DNA of 15,128 nt from JBDHBD01 sp039586095 (GCA_039586095.1 JBDHLB010000070.1:1-15128); one strand, 5' to 3'; positions 1 through 7,165 are shown, numbered from the stretch's first letter. Numbers and translations: made by a program. Notes: generated by a model not told the origin, from the sequence alone.

Positions 1-891
1 TTCCGCCCGTCGAAAGTGTCGCTCGGCTTCGAGACCCTCCTGATAGGCCTGGAACGCCTGGAGGTCGGCTTTGGTGATCTCGGCCACAGGAGCGAGTTCC
101 CGCGATGCCGGTTCCCCTGCGAGACCCGCCTCGGTCTCCGCCAGAATTTGGGTCGAGAGCTGTGAGGAGACTTCATCCACCACCGTGAAGGCGTCGGTGC
201 CCCGGGCGCGGGCGGCCGCCTCCACCTGACCGTTCGCCAGGTTGATCAGGCTCGCGTTCACCGTGATGTCGTCCCTACGGCCGAGGACCGTCCCGCGGAC
301 CATGAAACGGGCGCCGGCCCTACGCGACAGCCGCATGGCCAGATCTTCCGGTATCTCGTCAGCCGCCTGGCCGCTGTCCTGTCGCAGCAGATCGTACAGA
401 CGCTGCCCGCTCACGACCCGGAGCGCGTCGAGCTGCGCCAGAGCGGTGGTCAGAAGCTCTGCCAGCCCCCGGCCCAGCCACGCCATGTCCGGATCCTGGA
501 TCTCGTTGTCGAACGGAAGCACCGCGACGGACGCCTCACCCAGATCGACGACCACCTCTTCAGCCGCCACTGTACCCGCTCGCTCCGTGGTCGCGATCCG
601 ATAGCTACCGACGACCGACACCAGCGCCACGACCGCCAGAAGTGCCAGCTCCGTTCGGGTCGGGCGTTGCGGACCCCGGGCACCGTGATACCAGGCGAGA
701 ACGAGCGCGGCCGCGAAGCCGACGATCAGCAGGAAGACGACAAGGTCCAGAAGGGTGCGGGAAAGAGCGTAGTTCTCGACCGCGAACTGAGAGGCCTCGG
801 CGAGCACCCACGCCGCGCCGGCGTACACGACGGCGATTTGAAAGACGCGGCGTTCCCGAAGCGCTTCGAAGAGCGGCTTCACATAGCGCAT
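1..891 (-). CDS. TolB-like/TPR-type membrane-anchored protein, 3' end off the window
   Basis: Open to the left edge without a stop: 297 codons from ATG at 891, preceded by a GAGGG-type Shine-Dalgarno. Residues about 5-35 (LRERRVFQIAVVYAGAAWVL) match the membrane-proximal opening of a family often found beside regulators and Ser/Thr kinases in Gemmatimonadota. Two more hydrophobic segments lie near residues 47-68 and 82-97. A periplasmic-type domain then begins at residue 120 with SVAVLPFDN, the signature opening of TolB-N/FlgO-like domains. The visible end (LQAFQAYQEGLEAERHFRRAE) looks like the start of a TPR region. Role unknown; such proteins are thought to act as scaffolds or sensors. Family-level call is fairly sure; the C-terminus cannot be judged. 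Confidence 0.8.
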   Translation of the reverse strand, partial: MRYVKPLFEALRERRVFQIAVVYAGAAWVLAEASQFAVENYALSRTLLDLVVFLLIVGFAAALVLAWYHGARGPQRPTRTELALLAVVALVSVVGSYRIATTERAGTVAAEEVVVDLGEASVAVLPFDNEIQDPDMAWLGRGLAELLTTALAQLDALRVVSGQRLYDLLRQDSGQAADEIPEDLAMRLSRRAGARFMVRGTVLGRRDDITVNASLINLANGQVEAAARARGTDAFTVVDEVSSQLSTQILAETEAGLAGEPASRELAPVAEITKADLQAFQAYQEGLEAERHFRRAE

Positions 892-903
892 GACATGGAC
901 CCT

Positions 904-1012
904 CGGACCCTGCGGGTTCGCGCGAACGTCCCCGGTTTGTACCAGAAAGTACGGGCTTTGGTTCTGCTGGGTTTTCGCGGACCCTGCGGCCTCGCTTTCT
1001 CGGAGCCTGCGG
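904..1012. repeat. Three short direct repeats of CGGACCCTGCGG
   Basis: In the 151-bp gap between two minus-strand genes, the 12-mer CGGACCCTGCGG occurs at 904-915 and 978-989, and with one change (CGGAGCCTGCGG) at 1001-1012. Spacing is irregular (74 and 23 bp). No open frame or T-tract hairpin is apparent. It may be a minor duplication remnant. Confidence 0.4.
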
Positions 1013-1042
1013 CGTGGTCTCGGTGGAGCCCGCGTCTGCCGC

Positions 1043-1804
1043 CTACTCGGCCGGCAATGCGGGAGGATCGGACTCCGCGCCGAGCGCGCCACGCTCGGAC
1101 AGGCGGGCCTCGATCGTGTCCGCGAGCGCTGCGAGCTTGCGCTGCCGTCGGCGCACCTGGTCCGAGAAGATCGCGCGCGCGAGGAAGTAGCTGGCCGGGA
1201 TCACCACAGCCGGGATTCCGACGCCGAGGAAGACCGACCCGAGGGCACCGCCGAGCGCGCCGCCAACTCCCAGGCCGACGCCGCCTCCCACACCGCCCAT
1301 GATGCCCCCGAACAGCCCTCCCGCCAGCTGGCCGAGATGCTCCTCGATACGGATGAGCGTCTCGCCCCTCACGCTGGAGACCACCACCTGCTGGGACGAG
1401 ACGTTGCCCGAGGTGTGCGAGCTCCAGGTGAGCGTCTTGCCGACGAGGCTGGCCTGCCCGTGCCCGGCGGTCGCCTGTCCCATCAGCGGGACCAGCTCCT
1501 CCAATTCCTCGACCGTCAGTTCGCCCGGCAGGCGACGCTCGATGTGGACGTGGACCGGGCCGCCGGCGAGGCGCGTGCCGAGATCCGCGTACTTGTCCGC
1601 ACCGAGCTCGGCCACCGCTTGCCGGATGTGTTCCACATCGATCCCCGCCTCTTGCGCGATCTCCTCGAGATCGGCCTGCGTGAGGCCCTCCGGATCGACG
1701 GCAGTGGGCTCGGAGCGCTGCAACGCCGAGGCGCGGCGCAGCACGAGTGCCACTTCCTTGTCGGAGAAGCGTCGGGGCCTCGGTGTGAGATCGGATTCGC
1801 TCAT
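1043..1804 (-). CDS. Hypothetical protein with glycine-rich membrane segment
   Basis: Encodes 253 aa from ATG at 1804. A longer frame opens at 1891, but MSESDLTPRPRRFSDKEVALVLRRA is the typical opening of this protein type, so the internal ATG is preferred; neither start has a strong Shine-Dalgarno. Residues 12-70 are a helical region (FSDKEVALVLRRASALQ, then LTQADLEEIAQEAGIDVEHIRQAVAEL) resembling a short N-terminal domain recurrent in Gemmatimonadota proteins. Residues 82-158 look like a beta-rich domain. Residues about 162-213 hold a very glycine-rich hydrophobic stretch followed by a second hydrophobic helix, then a basic tail, suggesting insertion in the inner membrane. Function unknown. 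It is divergent from the EEP lipoprotein gene across 181 bp. Confidence 0.75.
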   Translation of the reverse strand: MSESDLTPRPRRFSDKEVALVLRRASALQRSEPTAVDPEGLTQADLEEIAQEAGIDVEHIRQAVAELGADKYADLGTRLAGGPVHVHIERRLPGELTVEELEELVPLMGQATAGHGQASLVGKTLTWSSHTSGNVSSQQVVVSSVRGETLIRIEEHLGQLAGGLFGGIMGGVGGGVGLGVGGALGGALGSVFLGVGIPAVVIPASYFLARAIFSDQVRRRQRKLAALADTIEARLSERGALGAESDPPALPAE

Positions 1805-1895
1805 GGCGCCGAAGATAACGATCCCGGCAGCCGGCCTGAAGGTCGCGCTCCGGAGTCTTCCAGATTGATCGTCCCAGTTCGTGAGTGCCATTGCG

Positions 1896-1913
1896 CTTGA
1901 CTCTCACTTGACC
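1896..1913 (+). promoter_or_regulatory. Tandem CTTGAC element upstream of the EEP lipoprotein
   Basis: CTTGACTCTCACTTGACC: two CTTGAC half-sites 11 bp apart on the plus strand, 72 bp before the EEP start. It matches the two copies at 8814-8831 and 8839-8856 at 14 of 18 positions across all three. An 11-bp direct repeat is the usual geometry for OmpR/PhoB-type winged-helix or SARP regulators; the actual regulator is not known. No good -10 follows at 17 bp, which would fit activator dependence. Confidence 0.5.
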
Positions 1914-1985
1914 GGTCTCGTCGAACTTCCTCCCCGGGCATTCGAACTCGACCTAATGGGACTTCATGACGAACGGGAGGTCACG

Positions 1986-3161
1986 ATGAGCACAAGACAG
2001 ATCGCGGGCAGATTCGCCCTGACCATGGGCCTCGGGATCACTCTCGGGGCATGTACCGATGACCACGCGCTCGGACCCGATTCGGCCGCGGGCGTCGAGC
2101 GTGCCGGAGCACCGACCGTGAGCGTCCTGACCTGGAACGTGTACGTCGGTGCACGGCTGGAGAACCTGCTCGCGGTAGAAGACCCCATGACGATCCCCTT
2201 CCAGGTGGCAGGCGTCTTTGCGGACGTACAAGCTACGAGCTTCCCCGAGCGCGCCGAGGTCATTGCGGACCGGATCGTGTCCCTTCGGCCGCACGTCGTC
2301 GCGCTGCAGGAAGTGTCGCTGTTTCGGATCCAGTCACCGGGAGATTTCCTCGCAGGCAACCCGATCGAGGCGACCGACGCCGTGCTCGACTTCCTGCAGA
2401 TTCTACACGACGCGCTCGCAGCGCGCGGGGCGAACTATGACGTGGCGGCGACGTCCCAGAACTTCAACATCGAGCTGCCGATCTACAATCCGGCAACCGG
2501 ACTCGACGACATCCGGCTCACCGATTTCGACGTGCTTCTCGTGCGTGCCGATGTGGCGTGGTCGAATCCGCAGCACGGACACTTCGGGGCGGCTCTGCCG
2601 ATCGAATTGGGCGGTCAGACACTGTACAAGCAGAGCGGCTGGGCGTCGGCAGACATCGTCGTGAAGGGACTTCCGTATCACGTGGCCACGACCCATCTGG
2701 AGGCAGCCGATTTTGCGGATGGCCAGGTGAATCCGGAACTGGAAGGGTTGCAACTGCTTCAGGCGAGTGAGCTGCTGGAAATCATGTCCGCCTGGCCGGA
2801 TCCGGTGATCCTGACCGGTGACCTCAACTCGGCGGCAGACGGGAGTTCGACGGCGACGTACGGCCTCGTGCGAGACGCCGGCTTCGTGGACACCTGGAAC
2901 GTGGGCCCGCCGCGCGGGCGGGGATACACGTCGAACCAGGCGCCCGATCTGCGTAACGCCGCATCGGAGCTCTTCCACCGGATCGACTACGTCCTGTATC
3001 GGGACGTCGAGAGTCAGGGGTCGTCGAGCTTTCACGGCTCCGTGCACGCCGAGCTGATCGGTGAGGAACCCGGCGATCGGACACCCGGTGGCCTGTGGCC
3101 GTCGGATCACGCCGGCGTCTACACCGAGCTGCGCCCCGCACCGGGACTGGGTCTGCGCTGA
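1986..3161 (+). CDS. Secreted EEP-family (endonuclease/exonuclease/phosphatase) lipoprotein
   Basis: A 391-aa protein starting at ATG 1986, chosen over an upstream ATG at 1881 because GGGAGG lies 6 nt before it and it yields a clean lipoprotein signal: hydrophobic residues 9-20 followed by lipobox LGAC with Cys23. The mature part carries the EEP metal-dependent hydrolase motifs in order: LTWNVY (Asn51), VALQEVS (Glu109), ATTHLEA (His237), TGDLNS (Asp279, Asn281), RIDYVLY (Asp334) and WPSDHAG (Asp374, His375). All catalytic positions appear intact. EEP enzymes cleave phosphodiester or phosphomonoester bonds in nucleic acids, phosphoinositides or sphingomyelin; the substrate cannot be assigned. 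As a lipoprotein it should act at the outer membrane or periplasm. It may share a regulator with the lipid-type operons through the tandem CTTGAC element. Confidence 0.9.
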   Translation: MSTRQIAGRFALTMGLGITLGACTDDHALGPDSAAGVERAGAPTVSVLTWNVYVGARLENLLAVEDPMTIPFQVAGVFADVQATSFPERAEVIADRIVSLRPHVVALQEVSLFRIQSPGDFLAGNPIEATDAVLDFLQILHDALAARGANYDVAATSQNFNIELPIYNPATGLDDIRLTDFDVLLVRADVAWSNPQHGHFGAALPIELGGQTLYKQSGWASADIVVKGLPYHVATTHLEAADFADGQVNPELEGLQLLQASELLEIMSAWPDPVILTGDLNSAADGSSTATYGLVRDAGFVDTWNVGPPRGRGYTSNQAPDLRNAASELFHRIDYVLYRDVESQGSSSFHGSVHAELIGEEPGDRTPGGLWPSDHAGVYTELRPAPGLGLR

Positions 3162-3244
3162 GGCTCCAGCTCCAGGATAGCGGGCTCACCCTCGTTCCGG
3201 CCGGAGGCGCCTCGAGCGTTGTCGAACGGAGTCATGGGCATCAG

Positions 3245-3280
3245 AAAACGGGGCCGCTCCCAGTGTGGGAACGGCCCCGT
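3245..3280 (-). terminator. Intrinsic terminator of csp copy 1
   Basis: On the minus strand ACGGGGCCG and CGGCCCCGT form the outer stem and TCCCA/TGGGA continue it past one mismatch, with a 3-nt loop, followed by TTTT. It lies 68 bp past the csp stop. The outer stem closely resembles the terminator of csp copy 2. Confidence 0.85.
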
Positions 3281-3348
3281 CGAACTCTCCAGCCGATCGG
3301 CGCAGCAGCGGCGCTATCGCGCGGAACGGCCCAGAGTGGGTGACGACC

Positions 3349-3567
3349 TCAGGTCGCGGCGTCCACACGCGTGACGTTCTCGGCCGCCGGGCCCTTCTGG
3401 CCCTGTACGACTTCGAGCTCCACGCGCTCGCCCTCTGCGAGGGTCTTGTACCCGTCGCCCTGAATCGCGGAGAAATGGACGAAGACCTCGGTTTGCCCGT
3501 CATCCAGGGCGATGAAACCGTAGCCCTTCTGGTCGCTGAACCACTTCACGGTGCCGCTCGTACGCAT
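3349..3567 (-). CDS. csp: Cold-shock domain protein, copy 1
   Basis: A 72-aa single cold-shock domain protein, the usual size of CspA-family RNA chaperones that bind single-stranded RNA/DNA and melt mRNA structure. RNP1 (KGYGFI, residues 14-19) and RNP2 (VFVHFS, residues 28-33) are intact, and the protein opens with the typical TVKWFS. ATG at 3567 follows AGGAG by 8 nt. It differs from copy 2 (13388-13603) at about a dozen positions. It has its own promoter (3735-3763), a leader of about 160 nt with two candidate regulatory hairpins, and its own terminator, so it is probably monocistronic. Confidence 0.96.
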   Translation of the reverse strand: MRTSGTVKWFSDQKGYGFIALDDGQTEVFVHFSAIQGDGYKTLAEGERVELEVVQGQKGPAAENVTRVDAAT

Positions 3568-3572
3568 CTCGT

Positions 3573-3603
3573 GCTCCTGTGTTGTGCTGTTGGTGCCGGG
3601 AGC
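3573..3603 (-). promoter_or_regulatory. csp: Hairpin pairing the Shine-Dalgarno of csp copy 1
   Basis: On the minus strand GCTCC (3603-3599) pairs with GGAGC (3577-3573), which contains the AGGAG Shine-Dalgarno core; the loop is 21 nt and A/C-rich. The stem is weak alone (5 bp plus one pair beyond a mismatch). Copy 2 has the same element with a G-C pair replaced by A-U and a 10-bp stem, which supports it. Confidence 0.45.
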
Positions 3604-3675
3604 GCCGTGTCACCGCACCCGCCGGCTCCAGAACTTCGCGGACTCGAAGATCCGCCACTTGCTCGTCGGACCTAA

Positions 3676-3716
3676 CAAAAAGAGGGTCCGGGGCGTTCCC
3701 CAGACCCTCCATCTGG
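3676..3716 (-). promoter_or_regulatory. csp: Terminator-like hairpin in the csp copy 1 leader, with alternative pairing
   Basis: On the minus strand GGGTCTGGGG (3707-3698) pairs with CCCCGGACCC (3693-3684) over a 4-nt AACG loop, then TCTTTTTG: an intrinsic-terminator shape. It lies downstream of the csp promoter and 116 nt before the ATG. An upstream CCAGA (3716-3712) can pair with TCTGG inside the 5' arm (3704-3700), so the two folds are mutually exclusive, as in an attenuator. It could also, or instead, stop read-through from the glycerol dehydrogenase gene. Confidence 0.6.
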
Positions 3717-3734
3717 TACGCTCGACGTGCCAAA

Positions 3735-3763
3735 ACGCTAATCGAAGCGGCGAAATCTGTCAA
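3735..3763 (-). promoter_or_regulatory. csp: Sigma70-type promoter of csp copy 1
   Basis: TTGACA (3763-3758), a 17-bp spacer ending TTCGAT, then TAGCGT (3740-3735). The -35 is perfect and the spacing ideal; the -10 is modest. Copy 2 has the same -35, spacing and TTCGA before its -10. Predicted transcript start near 3728, giving a leader of about 161 nt. Confidence 0.7.
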
Positions 3764-3822
3764 TTGGAGCCGTTTAGGCCGTCTTGGAGCCCTCGGATCG
3801 GCCGGCGACCGGTCGATGCGGG

Positions 3823-5055
3823 TCAGGCCGTGCGCAGCTTCTGGTACGCTGTGTCGCCCGTCGACGCGGTCACCTCAAGACCCAGCTCGTGCGCCTGTGA
3901 AAGAGCTTCGAACAGCGACTCGGGCGTGACCTCGAACGGCTCGTTCGCGACGAAGGGGAAGCTCGCCGCACCGGCCATGGCGCCCTGCAGGCCCTCCCCA
4001 TCGCGTTCGAGATCCAGGGAGATCTGTCCCAGGTGAACGGGCAGGCCGATCTCGGCCAGAAAGCCGGCGGCCGTACGGGCCTCCTCGAGGTCGTCCTCGA
4101 GGGCCAGCTGCGCGAGGATCCCGATCGCCACCAGCTCGCCGTGCAACGCATCGTGGTGGGCCTGCGGCAGGAATGTGAGCGCGCTCGCGATCGCGTGGGT
4201 CGTGGCCAACCCCCCGCTCTCGAAGCCGACCCCGCTCAACAGCGTGTTTGCTTCGACGACCCGCTCCACGGCTTCGTCGATCACCCCGGCGCGGACGGAG
4301 GCCACAGCCGCGGCTCCATGCTCCCGCACGGTGTCCGCGCACAGCTCGGCGATGGCCGCGGCCGCGATGGTGATGCGTCCGCCGATGGTGGAGCGGGCGG
4401 CCGGGTTTCGGAAGCAGGTCCGGGCCTCGTACCACGTGGCCAGCGCATCTCCGATCCCCGCGACCAGGTAGCGCTCGGGGGCGTCGGCCACCACCTGCGT
4501 GTCCACCACGACGATCGCCGGGTTGCTGGGGAAATACTCGACCCCCTCCATCACGCCTTCCTCGGTGTACATGACCGAGATTGCCGAGCACGGCGCGTCG
4601 GTGGACGCGATCGTGGGGCAGCTCACGACGGGTACCGACATTCGGTCAGCGACACACTTGCCGGCATCGAGACATTTTCCGCCCCCCACAGCGATCACGG
4701 CATCGACGGCCTCCCCGTTCCCGGCCTCACCCGCGAGCCCGTTCGAAAGACCGGCGGCCACTCTGTCCGCCTCGGCCACCGAGCACTCGCCACCGAACGA
4801 CACAGTGACCGCCTCTACCCCTGCCTCCCCGAGACTGTCGGCGATACGCGCGCCGAACCGGCGCTGACCTCCCTCGCTGATGAGCACGGCCGGGCGACGG
4901 CTCGGGACGAGCGACAGGTAGCGACCCAGGTGATCCAGCACGCCTGGAGCCTGGATGTAACGGTGCGGGCCGACCAGAACGCGGGGGACGCTGGGCGGAT
5001 CGGCATCCTCGACGGCAAGTATCGCGTGCGGAAGAAAGGGCTCGGGCGTGGGCAT
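3823..5055 (-). CDS. gldA: Glycerol dehydrogenase (group III metal-dependent alcohol dehydrogenase)
   Basis: A 410-aa protein of the GldA family, which oxidises glycerol to dihydroxyacetone with NAD+ in the cytoplasm. The nucleotide-binding GGGKCLDAGK is at residues 124-133, followed by CPTIASTDAPCSAISVMYT (147-164), GIGDALATWYEA (200-211) and GFESGGLATTHAIASAL (277-293). The expected Zn ligands are Asp203, His287 and His305. It is about 40 residues longer than E. coli GldA, mostly at the N-terminus. ATG at 5055 has AGGAG 8 nt upstream. The related archaeal glycerol-1-phosphate dehydrogenases share the fold, but the motifs here follow glycerol dehydrogenase. No dihydroxyacetone kinase is beside it; instead it is the last gene of a lipid-type operon, 66 bp after the ThiL-like gene. 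Confidence 0.88.
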   Translation of the reverse strand: MPTPEPFLPHAILAVEDADPPSVPRVLVGPHRYIQAPGVLDHLGRYLSLVPSRRPAVLISEGGQRRFGARIADSLGEAGVEAVTVSFGGECSVAEADRVAAGLSNGLAGEAGNGEAVDAVIAVGGGKCLDAGKCVADRMSVPVVSCPTIASTDAPCSAISVMYTEEGVMEGVEYFPSNPAIVVVDTQVVADAPERYLVAGIGDALATWYEARTCFRNPAARSTIGGRITIAAAAIAELCADTVREHGAAAVASVRAGVIDEAVERVVEANTLLSGVGFESGGLATTHAIASALTFLPQAHHDALHGELVAIGILAQLALEDDLEEARTAAGFLAEIGLPVHLGQISLDLERDGEGLQGAMAGAASFPFVANEPFEVTPESLFEALSQAHELGLEVTASTGDTAYQKLRTA

Positions 5056-5121
5056 GTGTGGCTCCTCTTTACGGGGGCTCGCTCGTTTGCGGGAAAGCGG
5101 CCCAATGTCCGGCCCGGAGGG

Positions 5122-6186
5122 TCACCGGTCAATGGAGCGATCGAGCCCAGCCCGGTAGGCGGCCAGATCCCCACCGCTTTCTGAGTACAGATTGCGGATG
5201 CGGGTCGTGTCGAGGGTCCGGGATACTCCGTCCAGCGGCAGCTCCAGCCCCGGTGCGGCAACGACCGAGCCGAGCCGCAGCGGTCGCCAATTCATCGAGC
5301 GCGCGACAGCCTCCAGTTCGACCTCGTGCTCCGGCGGGATCGTGAAGATCAGCTCGAATTCACCATGCGGACCGGCAAGGAGCATCCAGGCCGGAATCCC
5401 GGCCGCTCGAGCGACCTGCAGCGCGGCCTGATCCAGATAGTCCTCCACGGCTAGATCGACGCGGATGCCTGTCGCGTTCAAGCGCATCAGCTCGTCCAGG
5501 GTGGTCACCGCACCGTCGCTCGTATCCATGCAGGCGGAGGCCAGCGTTCGTATCGCCTGGCCTTCCGCGAGACGTGCCACGGGCTGGAAGCAAAGAGTGT
5601 CGATAGCGTCGCCGTCGGTCTTCGCCGTGAGCTGGAGGAGAGCAAACGCGGTCCCCGACCCCAGCGGGCCGGACGCGTACAGAGTGTCACCGGGCCGGCA
5701 TCCGACGCGTGTCAGCGACGTACCCCCGGGGGCGAGCCCTACCGCGGTGGCACCCATGTGAAGCCGCGACCCGGCGTTGGTGTCTCCCCCGAGAAGGGGC
5801 AGACCGTGCGCCCGACACGCCTCGGCAAGTCCCTGCTGAAGGGCTCGCACCTCATCCGCGGTCATGGTCGGCGGCAACGTCTCGCTCACCAGAAGACCCA
5901 GCGGCGCCGCACCAACCGCTGCCAGATCACTGGCATTGACCGTCACGGTCATCCAGCCGACGAGCCAGGGGTCGGCGTACAACCCGGTCTCGATCTCCTC
6001 GGATACACCGTCGGTGGTGATGGCGAGGGTGAGGTCGGTCCCCGGGATGCGTACGAGCTCAGCGTCCGTCTCATGCCTGCGATTGAGCTGGTAAGGCGAT
6101 CGCTCGAAACCTCGGGTCAGCCGTTCGATGAGCTCGATCTCGACAACTCCAGCGTGTGCAGCCACTGGTCGTGTCCTGGTCTTCAT
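5122..6186 (-). CDS. AIR-synthase-related / ThiL-like kinase-fold protein
   Basis: A 354-aa protein of the PurM/ThiL/SelD/HypE fold. Family landmarks seen: TTDGVSEEIE (57-66), the dimer-interface helix VTVNASDLAAVGAAP (81-95), LLGGDTNAGS (131-140), GDTLYASGPLGSG (166-178) and CMDTSDG (219-225). ThiL phosphorylates thiamine monophosphate, but the N-terminal GDDAA metal-binding motif of true ThiL is replaced here by HETDAELV, and no thiamine gene is nearby. A different ATP-dependent phosphorylation or amidation-type role is therefore possible. Its ATG overlaps the lipid kinase stop (ATGA at 6186-6183), indicating translational coupling. Fold call secure, thiamine role uncertain. Confidence 0.82.
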   Translation of the reverse strand: MKTRTRPVAAHAGVVEIELIERLTRGFERSPYQLNRRHETDAELVRIPGTDLTLAITTDGVSEEIETGLYADPWLVGWMTVTVNASDLAAVGAAPLGLLVSETLPPTMTADEVRALQQGLAEACRAHGLPLLGGDTNAGSRLHMGATAVGLAPGGTSLTRVGCRPGDTLYASGPLGSGTAFALLQLTAKTDGDAIDTLCFQPVARLAEGQAIRTLASACMDTSDGAVTTLDELMRLNATGIRVDLAVEDYLDQAALQVARAAGIPAWMLLAGPHGEFELIFTIPPEHEVELEAVARSMNWRPLRLGSVVAAPGLELPLDGVSRTLDTTRIRNLYSESGGDLAAYRAGLDRSIDR

Positions 6187-7115
6187 GCCGCTACCCTCAG
6201 AAGTCTGGGAACGACGTGGAACGACGCGTCGCTGGTGAACACCACTTCCCCGTCGCCCTCCAGAGCGAAGGCGCGATCCGCCGCCACGCCCAGCTGCGTA
6301 GCTGGCCAGGAGCGGGCGCCCCGCTGGCCTGAGAATCGGCCGCGGGCAAGTCGCACGAGCGCTAGCAGCAGTCGCGGCCGGGAGACATCGGCGAGCATAT
6401 GCACATGGAATCGGCCATTCGCCGGCTCGTATTGGGAATCGTACTTGAGCGAACCCGTGAAATGGGGACTCTTCACCACTCCGAGGTTGGCGACCCGGGC
6501 CCGCATCCAGGTCCGATCATCGATGCGTAGCACCAGATTCTGAGCGGGCCGCTTCAACAACGTGCGGAGCGCCGCGTAGATGATGGCCAGCCCGGGAACC
6601 CTTCGCTTCAGAAATTTCAGCGTCCGGTTCGGCCGGTTGAAGAATCCGTTCGCTTCTGCCGTGACGCCGATGCTCGCGTTGATGAGCCAGGGTCGGCACC
6701 AGCGGACGCCGGCTTCGTCCGTGTAGCTGACGAGGCAGACATCCCGTGGCCTGGCAGCCTCGAAGTCGATACAGCAGGGGATTCCGCAAATCTGCTGATC
6801 CGCTCTCAGAGGCTTGTGAAAGTCGTTCGAGGAACCAAGTCCGATCGCGCCCAGACGGATGCGGTGCAGATCGACCCTGGAGATCTCCTCGAACAGGCTC
6901 GAGGCGACCCGGTTCACAGTACCATCTCCGCCTGCGGCGACGAAGTCGGTCTCACCCGCTGCGAGCCGTTCGGCGATCACTCGTCGCACGTCAGTCGCGT
7001 CTTGCCCAATCACCAACTCGAACGGTCCGAGCTGACGGCGGAGCTGCGGTTCGATGCGACGCCACTTCTCGAACGCCGTGCCACCTCCTGCCGAAGGATT
7101 GAGAATCACGATCAT
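6183..7115 (-). CDS. Diacylglycerol/sphingosine-kinase-family lipid kinase
   Basis: A 310-aa protein from ATG 7115. The frame stays open far upstream, but GGAGG lies 5 nt before this ATG and the protein then starts with MIVILNPSAGGG, the canonical family opening. The catalytic domain shows AAGGDGTVNRV (60-70), and IGLGSSNDFHKPL (91-103) in place of the usual GTGND. The C-terminal beta domain includes INASIGVTAEANGFF and ends with EGDGEVVFTSDASFHVVPRLLRV. The family phosphorylates lipid alcohols (diacylglycerol, ceramide, phosphatidylglycerol) at the membrane with ATP. It lies 50 bp after UbiA and overlaps the ThiL-like start. The GSSNDFHK variant may mark a subfamily with another substrate. 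Confidence 0.88.
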   Translation of the reverse strand: MIVILNPSAGGGTAFEKWRRIEPQLRRQLGPFELVIGQDATDVRRVIAERLAAGETDFVAAGGDGTVNRVASSLFEEISRVDLHRIRLGAIGLGSSNDFHKPLRADQQICGIPCCIDFEAARPRDVCLVSYTDEAGVRWCRPWLINASIGVTAEANGFFNRPNRTLKFLKRRVPGLAIIYAALRTLLKRPAQNLVLRIDDRTWMRARVANLGVVKSPHFTGSLKYDSQYEPANGRFHVHMLADVSRPRLLLALVRLARGRFSGQRGARSWPATQLGVAADRAFALEGDGEVVFTSDASFHVVPRLLRVAA

Positions 7116-7165
7116 TTTGTCCTCCCTTCCATACCGCCGCGGGCCTGTCGTCACCTGGCGGCGAC

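Noticed and set aside
1881..1985. An N-terminal extension of the EEP lipoprotein from ATG 1881
   Set aside because: It would bury the signal peptide and lipobox, and it overlaps the tandem regulatory element; ATG 1986 has a strong GGGAGG.
3823..5055. Archaeal-type glycerol-1-phosphate dehydrogenase, which with UbiA would imply archaeal-like ether lipids
   Set aside because: The motifs (TIASTDAPCSA, GDALATWYEA, FESGGLA) follow glycerol dehydrogenase, and no geranylgeranylglyceryl phosphate synthase is present.
4033..5184. A 383-codon plus-strand frame opposite the glycerol dehydrogenase gene
   Set aside because: No recognisable domain; the minus strand encodes a full GldA with all metal ligands.
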